Assembly: GCF_016862795.1 (NCBI RefSeq)
Contig: NZ_BONQ01000050.1
Span: 62,001 to 126,000, forward strand
Length of the DNA: 64,000 nucleotides
Direction: 5' to 3'
Origin: Dactylosporangium siamense
GTDB lineage: Bacteria; Actinomycetota; Actinomycetes; Mycobacteriales; Micromonosporaceae
Within the stretch, counting starts at the first letter, position 1, and each line of letters starts with the position of its first letter. Of this stretch, positions 1 to 8,596 are shown one piece after another. The notes under the pieces were generated by a model, which was not told where the DNA came from, ran no database searches, and saw nothing but the letters and a program-made list of their open reading frames with translations. A program made the position numbers and the translations under genes.

Positions 1-127
1 CACCACACGCCGGGGTCGATGTGGTTGCGCCGTCCGGGGGGTTGCGCCGGCCCGGGGTGCTCGGCACGCTTGATCGGGAGTGCCGCGACCCTGCGGTGCC
101 GAGTGTGGTGAGTCGAGAGGGTGCGCG

Positions 128-463
128 ATGCAACCCGGTGAGCCGCGGCGCAGGTCCGCACAGCTGGTCAGGATCGGCGACGTCGAGTTCTACGCCGAGC
201 TGACCGAGGGGGGTGGCCCGCGCACCGTCGGGGTCCACGACGCGTTCTCCTTCGACGGTGTCCGGCGCACGATCGAGGCGGTGGCCGGCGAGCTCGCCCA
301 GGCGTGGGACGTGGTCAAGCCGGCCGAGGCGACCGTCGAGTTCGGACTGTCGTTGACCGCCCGGGCCGGCAAGCTGACCGGCCTGGTCGTCGAGGGCGGC
401 GCGGACGCGAGCCTGAAAGTGACGCTGGTCTGGAAAAACTCCGAGCGGCATGACGGGGCTTAG
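128..463 (+). CDS. Trypsin-co-occurring domain (Trypco1, CU044_2847-type) protein
   Basis: A 111-aa protein read from the ATG at 128, which follows a GAGAGG ribosome site about 8 bases upstream. An earlier in-frame start near 80 has no such site. The body (VRIGDVEFYAEL near the start, then FSFDGVRRTIEAVAGELAQAW, then a beta-rich tail ending in VTLVWK) matches the small Trypco1 domain family. That family is known from gene neighbourhoods where it precedes trypsin-like peptidases in actinobacterial conflict systems. The end overlaps the next gene by 14 bases, so the two are probably co-translated. Its likely job is regulating or presenting substrate to the protease encoded next. That role is inferred from the neighbourhood, because the biochemistry of the family is not established. 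Confidence 0.75.
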   Translation: MQPGEPRRRSAQLVRIGDVEFYAELTEGGGPRTVGVHDAFSFDGVRRTIEAVAGELAQAWDVVKPAEATVEFGLSLTARAGKLTGLVVEGGADASLKVTLVWKNSERHDGA

Positions 464-3071
464 CTGGCTGGCCAACGAGACCACGGTCGAATCCTGGCAA
501 CTGCGGCGGCACACCGTCCGGATCAACCACCCGCACGGGCGGCTGCTGGGCAGCGGGTTCTTCGTGGCGCCCGGGTGGGTGATGACCGCCGCGCACGTGG
601 TGTACGACCTCGTGGAGGGCGGTGAGCTGCCGGTCGTGTCGGTGACCCCGAGCGACGAGGACGTCGGCACCGACGGCGTCGAGGGTGAGGTCGTGGTGCG
701 GTCCGCGCCGGGCAACGGCACCGGGGTGTGGCCGTTCCCGGACGTCGCGCTGGTGCGGCTGCGCCCGACGCAGGAGTGGGTCGGCCGGCACCCGTGCGTG
801 TGGCTGGACGACCGGCACCCGGTGAAGACCTGCCACGCGTACGGGTATCCGGTCCGCGTGCCGGGCGTGACGCCGTCGGGTGGCCCGGCGACGTTCGACT
901 TCGAGGGCGAGACCAGCGACCGGTACCTGCAGCTGAAGGCGGGCCAGGCGGCCCCCGGGCTGTCCGGCGCGCCGCTGGTGTGCCCGGTGCAGCGGGGGGT
1001 CGTGGGGGTCGTGGTCAGCTCCCGGGACGTGGACACCGACCTGGGCGGCCTCGCCACGCCGGTCGGCGCGCTGCTCGGCGAGCTGACGGGAGTGCCGCAG
1101 GACCTCGCCGAGAAGCTCCGGGAGGTCCGTGGGCTGGGGGTCGCGGCCGTGCTGGCCGACCGCGCGTCATGGCACCGGGTGCTGCAGATGCCGGCCGCGG
1201 AGACGTCCCTCGCCCCGCCCCTGGCAAGGTTCCAGCGCAAGCCCAGGTCGCTGCCGGCGGAGATGCTGCTGGCCGACGCGGGGGTGGTCCCGTACCTGTT
1301 CCGCGGCCATGAGCTGGAGGAGGCGCAGCGCTGGTGCGAGCAGGCCAGCGCCATGGAGGTCTGGCGGTTCACCGGACCGGGCGGCGCGGGCAAGACCCGG
1401 TTCGCGATCGAGCTGTGCAAGATCATGAAGGGTCGGGGCTGGCTGGCCGGGTTCTGGGACGGACCGGCGGCCGCCGCCGACACCGGCTTCGACGTGGCCG
1501 ACGTGCCGCTGCCCCGGCTGATCGTGCTGGACTACGTGGAGGCGTTCGCCGCGGGTGACCTGCGGGTGCTGCTCGGCCGGCTGCAGATCCGCGCGTCGGA
1601 GCTGGCCCCGGTGCGGGTGCTGCTGCTGAGCCGCACCACGGCCGGCGACACCGACGTGCTGCGCGAGATCGGCAAGGCCGCCGGGGTGCAGCTGCGCAAC
1701 GTGCTCAACGACGCCCCGGATCCGCTCGACGTGGGCGGCATCCCGGTCGGGCAGCGGCGGCGGCTCTACGAGGCGGCCGTGATGGCGTTCCGGGCCGCCT
1801 GGTTCCCCGACCCGCCGCAGCTGGCGATCCCCAGGATCGATCTGACCGCCGACCGGTACGCGGTGCCCCTGGAGGTGCTCCTCGAGGCGTTCGACCACGC
1901 GCTGTCCGGCAGACCCGCCGGCGGGGCGCCGGACACCGACCGGATGCCGGTCGAACGGGCACTGGACCACGAGGAGCGCTACTGGAGCCTGGCCGCCCCG
2001 CCGGAGCTGACGGACCAGGAACGGCGCACCGCCGTCGCCCTCGCCACCCTCGCCGGGGCGGACCGGGACAGCCGGGGCGAGGCGCTCCTCGAGGTGCTGC
2101 CGGTGTTCGCCGAGCCCGGCGCGGCGGGGCTGCGCCGGCGGACCGTGCAGTGGCTGCGCGGGCTGTACGACGGCTCCGCGCGGATCAACCCGCTGCGCCC
2201 CGACCGGCTGGGCGAGGTCCTGGTCGCCACCACTCTCGCGGAGCAGGACGACGGCGGCCCTGCGCTGCTGCGCTCGGTCCTCGCGCTGCCCGACGACGCC
2301 CAGGTGTCGCGGAGCCTGGACCTGCTGGCCCGGCTCGCCGCCACGGACGCGGTGAGCGCCGGGCGGATCGCCGAGGCGCTGTTCAGCTGCCACACCGACC
2401 TTGTGGAACGGGCCGAGCACGAGGCGCGCGGCGTCGCCGGGCGGCCCGGCCGGCTGGACATCGCGATCGGCCTGCAGCGGCTGCTGGCCAGTGTCCTCGC
2501 CAAGCGCCTGGAGGTCCTCGCCCGGCAGTCGCCGCGCCGCGTGGCGGCGCTGTTCGACCTGACCATGTCCTACAACCGGATCGGCGACCTGGCCCGCAAG
2601 TCCGGCCGCTTCGTGATCGCCCGGTTCGCCGGGTCGGACTCCGAGCGGCTGGCGGCGGCCGCGGAGCACCTTGCCGCCCTGGTGGGCCGCGACGTGCACG
2701 ACGTCATCGTGACCGAGTTCGTGGACCGGCAGCAGTACGCCGCCTGCCCCGGGGTGTTCCTGGTGGACGCGGCCCTGACCGGCGCGGCGGCGGCGCAGTT
2801 GCGGGCCGTGCTGCCGCTGCTGCCGAACTGGTTCGTGCGGGTGCGCGTCGGGACGCCCGCGCCGCCGGTCCCCGATGAGCTGTGGCGGCGGTTCCAGGTC
2901 TTCGGGGACACCGGCGGGTCCTCCCGGCCCCGGATCGCCGCGCCGCCCGACGCGGCCGCCGGCCGCGAGCTGATCGCGATGGCGGTGCAGCGGCACGAGG
3001 CGGCGCGACGGCAGCACCAGCGGGTCCGGCCGTTCGCGCCCCGCATCCGGATCCTTGACACCGATGAGTGA
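450..3071 (+). CDS. Trypsin-like serine protease fused to P-loop NTPase
   Basis: 873 aa. Residues about 20-215 form a trypsin-like domain with a complete triad: His49 in TAAHVV, Asp98 in PDVALV and Ser172 in GLSGAP. No signal peptide is visible, so it should act in the cytoplasm. A Walker A motif (GPGGAGKT, about residues 309-316) and a Walker B-like strand (RLIVLDY, about 352-358) define an NTPase, followed by a long helical region. The last 42 residues, rich in Arg/Gln/His, recur almost unchanged at the end of the TIR protein at 3571-4281. Starts inside the preceding gene (14-base overlap) and ends overlapping the next start (GTGA). The arrangement fits NTP-dependent, protease-armed conflict systems of multicellular bacteria. 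The target is unknown. Confidence 0.8.
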   Translation: MTGLSWLANETTVESWQLRRHTVRINHPHGRLLGSGFFVAPGWVMTAAHVVYDLVEGGELPVVSVTPSDEDVGTDGVEGEVVVRSAPGNGTGVWPFPDVALVRLRPTQEWVGRHPCVWLDDRHPVKTCHAYGYPVRVPGVTPSGGPATFDFEGETSDRYLQLKAGQAAPGLSGAPLVCPVQRGVVGVVVSSRDVDTDLGGLATPVGALLGELTGVPQDLAEKLREVRGLGVAAVLADRASWHRVLQMPAAETSLAPPLARFQRKPRSLPAEMLLADAGVVPYLFRGHELEEAQRWCEQASAMEVWRFTGPGGAGKTRFAIELCKIMKGRGWLAGFWDGPAAAADTGFDVADVPLPRLIVLDYVEAFAAGDLRVLLGRLQIRASELAPVRVLLLSRTTAGDTDVLREIGKAAGVQLRNVLNDAPDPLDVGGIPVGQRRRLYEAAVMAFRAAWFPDPPQLAIPRIDLTADRYAVPLEVLLEAFDHALSGRPAGGAPDTDRMPVERALDHEERYWSLAAPPELTDQERRTAVALATLAGADRDSRGEALLEVLPVFAEPGAAGLRRRTVQWLRGLYDGSARINPLRPDRLGEVLVATTLAEQDDGGPALLRSVLALPDDAQVSRSLDLLARLAATDAVSAGRIAEALFSCHTDLVERAEHEARGVAGRPGRLDIAIGLQRLLASVLAKRLEVLARQSPRRVAALFDLTMSYNRIGDLARKSGRFVIARFAGSDSERLAAAAEHLAALVGRDVHDVIVTEFVDRQQYAACPGVFLVDAALTGAAAAQLRAVLPLLPNWFVRVRVGTPAPPVPDELWRRFQVFGDTGGSSRPRIAAPPDAAAGRELIAMAVQRHEAARRQHQRVRPFAPRIRILDTDE
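2942..3067 (+). repeat. Direct repeat copy 1: shared C-terminal tail
   Basis: About 126 bases encoding the C-terminal tail PPDAAAGRELIA...RIRILDTDE of the protease-NTPase. Matches 4137-4262 in the same orientation at an offset of 1195 bases, with about four mismatches (by eye), and in the same reading phase of both genes. Confidence 0.9.
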
Positions 3072-3394
3072 GCTGGTGGCGAGGCAGCGGTCTCAACGAC
3101 CGCGACGCCGCGTCCCCGCCGGTGCCAGCCGCTGGGTTCGCGCAGGACGGCCGCATCGACGAGCACCTGCCGGACGGCCTGTTCGAGCGGATCGGCTCGG
3201 GGCGCACCGACGCCGACGCGGTCGCATTCCTCGCCGACACGCAGGTGTCACTGACCCGGGCGCTGGTCGTCGCCGTCGCCGGTGGCGGGTCCGCGACCGC
3301 CGCCGCGGCCCTCGCCGGCTCCGGCGCGCTGACCCCCGCGGGGGAGCAGTTCGTGGCGCACCTGACGCAGACCGTCGACAGCTGGCCCCGATGA
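3068..3394 (+). CDS. Short protein resembling N-terminus of aKG-HExxH peptide hydroxylases
   Basis: 108 aa starting at a GTG that overlaps the previous stop (GTGA). Third positions are almost all G/C, so it looks truly coding. The segment HLPDGLFERIGSGRTDADAV followed by a helix ending LTRALVVAVAG resembles, from memory, the opening helices of HExxH-motif proteins found next to FxSxx-COOH RiPP operons. Those proteins are normally several hundred residues long. Here the chain stops after the first helices and no HExxH is present, so it may be a truncated relative or a trimmed stand-alone helper. The similarity is an inference and needs a profile search. The stop overlaps a possible 39-aa ORF (ATGA). 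Confidence 0.55.
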   Translation: MSWWRGSGLNDRDAASPPVPAAGFAQDGRIDEHLPDGLFERIGSGRTDADAVAFLADTQVSLTRALVVAVAGGGSATAAAALAGSGALTPAGEQFVAHLTQTVDSWPR

Positions 3395-3510
3395 ATCCGA
3401 AGCCCGGGTTTGTCGATACGTCGATCGGTGGACTTCGCCGTCGACTGGATGGTTCGGCACCGTTGATCCTTTCCGGCGCTGGCTTCTGGCCATCACCCAA
3501 CGTATGGTGA
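3391..3510 (+). CDS. Possible 39-aa coupled small ORF
   Basis: An ATG overlapping the stop of the preceding gene (ATGA) opens 39 codons ending FWPSPNVW. The third-position GC is clearly lower than in the flanking genes, so it may be non-coding. The position (between a HExxH-like fragment and FxsC/FxsT-type genes) and the aromatic-rich end make it worth testing as a precursor or leader peptide. It does not end in the canonical FxSxx. Confidence 0.25.
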   Translation: MNPKPGFVDTSIGGLRRRLDGSAPLILSGAGFWPSPNVW

Positions 3511-3570
3511 TGTCCACGCAACGCGCGGGTGACAGCAAGGGCGTGATGTGGATGGCCAGGCCATGAAGTG

Positions 3571-4281
3571 ATGACGGTCGATTCCCAGACGCAGTTGCAG
3601 GCGGACGGTGTGTATTTCTTCCTGAGTCACGGGCACGATGCCGGCGACTCCGCACTGGACCGGGACTACTGGGTGTCGGCCGTGTTCCACGACCTCGTCC
3701 GCGAGATCGACAAGCGGCCCCGGGCGCAGCTCGGCTGGCGGATCGGCGAGGTGCGCTCCTGCAGCACCGCGCAGCGCGAGGACGCCGTGCGCCGCGCCCT
3801 GGAGCGGGCCCGGGTCTTCGTGGCGCTGTACTCCAAGGGCTACCTGAGCGACGAGCAGGCCCTGGCCGAGCGCGACGCGTTCACCGCCGCCGCGAAGGAG
3901 GCTGCCGAGCCGCGCATCCTGCCGGTGGTGTGGGAGCCGGCCCGCGACGGCGGCGCCGCCGAGCTGGCCCAGGCCGCGTCGATGGCACCCACGATCGCGC
4001 AGTACGTCGAATCCGGGCTCCTCGCGCTGAGCCGGCGCAAGCAGACCGAGGAGGTCTACCGCCAGGTGCTCGCGTTCCTCGGCGAGTGGATCGTCGCCGT
4101 CGCCGACGGGCGTCCGCCGCCGGCCGTGGTGGTCCGGCCGCCCGACGCGGCCGCCGGCCGCGAGCTGATCGCGGCGGCGGTGCAGCGGCACGAGGCGGCG
4201 CGACGGCAGCACCAGCGGGTCCGGCCGTTCGCGCCCCGCATCCGGATCCTTGACGCCGATGAATGCGACGCTGACGAATGA
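3571..4281 (+). CDS. fxsC: TIR-like protein of the FxsC type
   Basis: 236 aa from the ATG at 3571. A GTG directly in front (3568) is an equally possible start. The N-terminal two thirds is a TIR-like fold: FFLSHGHDAGD (first strand), a variable middle with ALERARVFVALYSKGYLS, and AERDAF, where the Glu would occupy the position of the TIR NADase glutamate. The closing part carries the same approximately 42-residue tail as the protease-NTPase. FxsC-type TIR proteins are known from FxSxx-COOH RiPP neighbourhoods next to FxsT, and the gene 12 bases downstream is an FxsT-type protein. Whether it cleaves NAD or only scaffolds cannot be read from sequence. Confidence 0.72.
   Translation: MTVDSQTQLQADGVYFFLSHGHDAGDSALDRDYWVSAVFHDLVREIDKRPRAQLGWRIGEVRSCSTAQREDAVRRALERARVFVALYSKGYLSDEQALAERDAFTAAAKEAAEPRILPVVWEPARDGGAAELAQAASMAPTIAQYVESGLLALSRRKQTEEVYRQVLAFLGEWIVAVADGRPPPAVVVRPPDAAAGRELIAAAVQRHEAARRQHQRVRPFAPRIRILDADECDADE
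4137..4262 (+). repeat. Direct repeat copy 2: shared C-terminal tail
   Basis: Near-identical to 2942-3067 and read in the same phase at the end of the TIR-like gene. Differences are clustered: AT to GC in one Met-to-Ala codon change, one Thr-to-Ala codon change (ACC to GCC), and the base that removes the stop. Near identity at DNA level points to recent duplication or gene conversion. Confidence 0.9.
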
Positions 4282-4293
4282 GGAATCGCTGAG

Positions 4294-7200
4294 ATGGCGG
4301 AAAGCCGCAACGGTCAGGTGGTCACCTTCTACTCGTTCAAGGGTGGCACCGGCCGGACCATGGCTCTGGCCAACGTCGCCTGGATCCTCGCCGCGCATGG
4401 GCACCGGGTGCTCGTGGTCGACTGGGACCTGGAGTCACCGGGGCTGCACCGGTTCTTCCGGCCGTTCATCTCCGACAGCATGCTGGCCGGCACCGGCGGG
4501 GTCATCGACCTGATCCGCCGGTATGAGCAGGCCGCCCGGGAGGCCGCGGTCGACGACCCCGACGCGCCGCACGAGCTCGACCACGCCGCCTACGCGCGGA
4601 TCAGCCAGGAGGCGTTCACGATCAGGTGGGAGTTCGACAACGGCGGCATGCTCGACTTCCTGTCCGCCGGGCGGCACAACCACCACTACAGCCGGTCGAT
4701 CTCCGGTCTCAACTGGGACGACTTCTACGAGGAGCTCGACGGCGGCTCGTTCTTCGACGCGCTGCGCGAGGACATGAAAGCCAACTACGACTACACGCTC
4801 ATCGACAGCCGCACCGGGCTCAGCGACGTCGCGGACATCTGCACCGTGCACCTGCCCGACATGCTGATCACCTGCTTCACCCTCAGCGAGCAGGGCATCG
4901 AGGGCGCGGCCAACGTCGCGCAGTCCATCAGCCGCAAGTCCAGGCCCCGTCGCATCCGGGTCCTGCCGGTGCCGATGCGCATCGACCCGGCCGAGCAGAA
5001 GAAGGCCGAGACCGGCAAGCTCATGGCGAAGCAACGGTTCGCCGGCCTGCCGGACGTGCTCAGCGAGGCCGACCGCGACACGTACTGGACGACGGTCGAG
5101 GTGCCGTACCGGGCCTTCTACGCCTACGAGGAGACCCTGGCCACGTTCGAGGACGAGCGCCAGCAGCCCGGGACGATGCTGGCCGCCTACGAGACGATGA
5201 CCAGATACATCACCGGCGGGTCGGTGACGCACCTGCCGCCGATGAACCAGGCGGACCGGGCGCGGGTGCGGGCCCGGTTCGTGCGGACGGTGGCGCTCGT
5301 GGACACCGAGGTGACGCTGCGGTACGACCGCAACGGCGCCGTCTGGGCCGAGTGGATCGGCTGGATCCTGCGCGAGTCGGGCATCCGGGTGAACGACCCC
5401 GGCGCCGGCCGGTCACCGCAGGGCGCCGCGGACGCCGCCCGGCACCTGTTCATCAGCGCCACCGCCGGCGCCGGCGACCCCGGCCGGCCGGACGCCTACG
5501 GCCCGCTCGGCCGGGCGCCGCTCATCGTGTACGTCGCGGGCAACCAGCCGCCCGCCGGGTCCGGTGACGCCGCCAACACCACCCGCGTCGGCGGCTTCGA
5601 CCCCCTCGTCGCCGCGGACCGGATCCTGCGGCTCGTCGGCGTCGCGCCGCCGACCCCCGACCTGCTCATCGGCGCGCCCCGGTTCCCGGCCCAGCCGCCG
5701 GACGTGGTGCAGGCACCGACCCGCAACTGGCGCTTCACCGGCCGGGAGGCCGAGCTGGACACGCTGCGCGAGCGGCTGCGCGGCGACAGCGAGTCGACGG
5801 TTCTGGTCGGCCTGCACGGCTTCGGCGGGATCGGCAAGACCCAGCTGGCGATCGAGTACGCGAACCGGTACCGCAACGCGTACGACGCCGTCTGGTGGAT
5901 CGACGCGGACGCCACCACCGTCGAGGTCGACGAGCAGCTGCAGCAACTCGGCCTGCGGATGGGCATCCCACTGCCCGGCGGCACCACCGAGGCCGCGCAG
6001 GCGGTGAAACAGGCGCTGACCAGGGGTGAGCCGTACCCCCGCTGGCTCTTGTTCTTCGACAACGCCGAGGACCCGGCCAAGATCGAGGGGCTGCTGCCGG
6101 CCGGCCGCGGGCACGTCGTCGTCATCTCCCAGACGACGGTCTGGGGCGACCGAGCCATGCTGGTGCCCGTCGAGGTGTTCAGCCAGCAGGAGAGCGTCGT
6201 GCACCTGCGCTCCCGCCTGCCGGGCCTCCGCGACGCGGACGCCGCGCGCATCGCGGAGCTGCTGGGCAACCTGCCGATCGCCATCGCCGCCGCCGCCGCC
6301 TGGCTCGACGAGACCGGTTCACCGGTCGCGGAGTACCTGCAGGCGATCGAGAAGGGCAACCTCGGGCTGCTCGGCTCCGAGAGCGATCTCGACCGGATCG
6401 CGGCCGCCTGGAAGCTGTCGCTGGACCAGCTGCAACGCCAACAACCGGCCGCGTACCGAATGATGGAGCTGTGCTCCGTGATGGCGCCGGAGATCTCTCT
6501 CGACCTGATCTACAGCCGCGAGATGGCCGCGAAGCTGCTCGGCGATGACCCGACGGTCACGTCCAGCACCATGCTGCTCATGCTGAACCGCCTGGTGCAG
6601 CAGATCAAACGGTTCGCCCTGGTCCGGGTGGACAACCAGGGCGAGTTCGGCGCGCCGGGCGCCGACCGGGTCCGCGGCGGGCACGTCGAGATCCACCGCC
6701 TGCTGCAGTACGTGGTGCGCTCCCGCATGTCCGAGGAGACCCTGTCCAAGACCCGGCACGAGGTGCACCTGCTGCTGATCGCCGACGTCCAGGTGTCGAT
6801 GGAGGTCGACGACCCGGCGCACTGGCCGCGGTACCGGATGCTCTGGCCGCACATCGAGGTCTCCGGCGCGGAGGGCTGCGTCAGCACCCCGGTCCGCCAG
6901 CTGCTGATCGACCGGGTCCGCTACTTCTTCCTGCGCGGCAACCCGGCCCGCGGCCTGGAGATCGCCGAGCAGATCGAGCGGGTGTGGACCTGGGCCCTCG
7001 ACGAGGCCGCCACGACCGACGGCGACGACCAGGCGCTGCGGGCGCTGCAGTTGCAGCTGCTGCAGCTGCGGTTCAACAAGGCGAACATCCTGCGCGACAT
7101 GGGCGCCTTCAAGGAGGCCCTCGAACTGGACCGGCAGGTGCTGGACGACCAGCGCGCGCTGCTGGGCGACGACCACCTCAACACCCTGATGACCGCCGGC

Positions 7201-8244
7201 AGCTTGGCCGCCGACCTGCGCAGCCTCGGCCGCTACGCCGACGCCCTCGAGCAGGACAAGCGGACTTACGACGCGTGGCGCGCCGGCTTCGACGACGACC
7301 ACCCGCGGACCCTGAACGCGCTGAGCAACCTCGCCGTCTCGCACCGGCTGATGGGCAACCTGAGCGAGGCGCTGCGCCTGGACGGGCAGGTGTATCAGGC
7401 CCGCAAGGAACTGCTGCCGGAGAACCACCCCAGCACGCTGCTGTCCGGCACCTCGCTCGGCCGGGACCTGCGGGAGGCCGGCGAGTTCGAACAGTCGATC
7501 AACCTGCTCACCGAGATCCGCGACGCGTACGCCGTGGTCATGGGCGCCAACTCCCGCTTCGTGGTCAACGCCCGGGCCAACCTGGCGATCTCGCTGCGCA
7601 GCGCGGGCCGCCCGGAGGAGGCCGGCCGGCTGCTGGACCAGGCATGGAACGACCTGAAGGCCGAGCTCGGCCCGGACCACCCGGAGACCCTCGCCTGCCG
7701 GCTGAGCCGCTCGGTGACCCGCCTGGAGATGGAGCTGGACGACGCGGGGTCCGAGATCAGGGCGGTCCGTGAGGCGTATGAGAAGCGGCTCGGCTCCCGC
7801 CACCCGCACACGCTGGTCTGCGTGAACAACCTGGCCGCGGCGAGCCGCGCCCAGGGACACCTGCGGGCCGCCCGGGAGCTGGCCCGTGCGGCGATGGAGG
7901 GGATGCGGGAGGTCCTCGGCCCGAAGCACCCCTACTCACTGGCCGCGCAGATCAACCTAGCCGTGGTCGAGGCCGACGACAGCAACTTCGAGACGGCGCG
8001 GACCCTGATGGCGGACGCCGCGAAGGACCTCGCCGACGTGCTCGGCCGGGACCACCCGCACACCCTTCGGTGCGAGGCGAACCTGGCCCTGATCGACCTG
8101 CGGGTGCACGGCCACGCTTACCAGGAGCGGGTGAACGCTGCGATCGACGCGTTCGCCGGCCGGGTCGGCCAGGGCCACCCGGCGGTGAAGGCGCTGCGCC
8201 GCGGCCGCCTCCTGCGCCGCGTCATCGACCCGCACCCGTTCTGA
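4294..8244 (+). CDS. fxsT: FxSxx-COOH-system TPR protein: ParA-like + NB-ARC + TPR (FxsT type)
   Basis: 1316 aa with a good GAGGAA ribosome site. It has three parts. (i) A SIMIBI/ParA-like ATPase with deviant Walker A KGGTGRT at residues 16-22 (Arg replaces the usual second Lys), followed by VVDWDLESPG. (ii) A NB-ARC/STAND ATPase from about residue 480, with GFGGIGKT about 510-517 and LLFFDNAED as Walker B. (iii) Kinesin-light-chain-type TPRs from about 920 to near the end (repeated pattern LGDDHLNTL...LGRYADAL). This layout matches the TPR protein named for FxSxx-COOH systems. Its role is likely a signal-sensing oligomerising ATPase working with the TIR protein just upstream. No FxsB radical SAM gene is in view. 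Confidence 0.82.
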   Translation: MAESRNGQVVTFYSFKGGTGRTMALANVAWILAAHGHRVLVVDWDLESPGLHRFFRPFISDSMLAGTGGVIDLIRRYEQAAREAAVDDPDAPHELDHAAYARISQEAFTIRWEFDNGGMLDFLSAGRHNHHYSRSISGLNWDDFYEELDGGSFFDALREDMKANYDYTLIDSRTGLSDVADICTVHLPDMLITCFTLSEQGIEGAANVAQSISRKSRPRRIRVLPVPMRIDPAEQKKAETGKLMAKQRFAGLPDVLSEADRDTYWTTVEVPYRAFYAYEETLATFEDERQQPGTMLAAYETMTRYITGGSVTHLPPMNQADRARVRARFVRTVALVDTEVTLRYDRNGAVWAEWIGWILRESGIRVNDPGAGRSPQGAADAARHLFISATAGAGDPGRPDAYGPLGRAPLIVYVAGNQPPAGSGDAANTTRVGGFDPLVAADRILRLVGVAPPTPDLLIGAPRFPAQPPDVVQAPTRNWRFTGREAELDTLRERLRGDSESTVLVGLHGFGGIGKTQLAIEYANRYRNAYDAVWWIDADATTVEVDEQLQQLGLRMGIPLPGGTTEAAQAVKQALTRGEPYPRWLLFFDNAEDPAKIEGLLPAGRGHVVVISQTTVWGDRAMLVPVEVFSQQESVVHLRSRLPGLRDADAARIAELLGNLPIAIAAAAAWLDETGSPVAEYLQAIEKGNLGLLGSESDLDRIAAAWKLSLDQLQRQQPAAYRMMELCSVMAPEISLDLIYSREMAAKLLGDDPTVTSSTMLLMLNRLVQQIKRFALVRVDNQGEFGAPGADRVRGGHVEIHRLLQYVVRSRMSEETLSKTRHEVHLLLIADVQVSMEVDDPAHWPRYRMLWPHIEVSGAEGCVSTPVRQLLIDRVRYFFLRGNPARGLEIAEQIERVWTWALDEAATTDGDDQALRALQLQLLQLRFNKANILRDMGAFKEALELDRQVLDDQRALLGDDHLNTLMTAGSLAADLRSLGRYADALEQDKRTYDAWRAGFDDDHPRTLNALSNLAVSHRLMGNLSEALRLDGQVYQARKELLPENHPSTLLSGTSLGRDLREAGEFEQSINLLTEIRDAYAVVMGANSRFVVNARANLAISLRSAGRPEEAGRLLDQAWNDLKAELGPDHPETLACRLSRSVTRLEMELDDAGSEIRAVREAYEKRLGSRHPHTLVCVNNLAAASRAQGHLRAARELARAAMEGMREVLGPKHPYSLAAQINLAVVEADDSNFETARTLMADAAKDLADVLGRDHPHTLRCEANLALIDLRVHGHAYQERVNAAIDAFAGRVGQGHPAVKALRRGRLLRRVIDPHPF

Positions 8245-8256
8245 ACGGCGCCGGTG

Positions 8257-8360
8257 CTACGACCAGTTGGCGAGCCAGTCGAGCCTGGCCGGCAGGATCG
8301 CCACCGCGCCGAAGTGCGCCGCACCCGGCTCGACCCGCAACCGGACAACACCACCTTTGC
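8257..8360 (-). pseudogene. Possible C-terminal remnant of an alpha/beta hydrolase
   Basis: Within the 350-base space after fxsT, the minus strand reads VRLRVEPGAAHFGAV and then a helix ending LDWLANWS before a stop at 8257. This resembles the last strand, the catalytic-His loop and the final helix of secreted lipase-type alpha/beta hydrolases. Nothing upstream of it restores the rest of such an enzyme. Call is tentative. I see no other gene in 8245-8596. Confidence 0.25.
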
Positions 8361-8596
8361 GCATGCCCTTGTCTCGCCGGAGCGCAGGCGCCCCCGGCGA
8401 CCTCATCGCCGACCTGCCCGTCAACGCCTGCATCCATCCCGCCGGCCGACCCATCGACACCTCCAACCTCAAGGTGTTGCGACCATCGGTTGAATCCACC
8501 TGCGCAGCCGCCCATCGGCGGGACCGTCGGATGCTGCCGATGCGCCGGTCGACTCCGCGATCCCGGCGTGACGCCGCGCCTGACGGAGGCAGCGTG

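Noticed and set aside
3391-3510. Canonical FxsA precursor peptide
   Set aside because: The end is WPSPNVW, not FxSxx-stop, so it is listed only as a possible small ORF.
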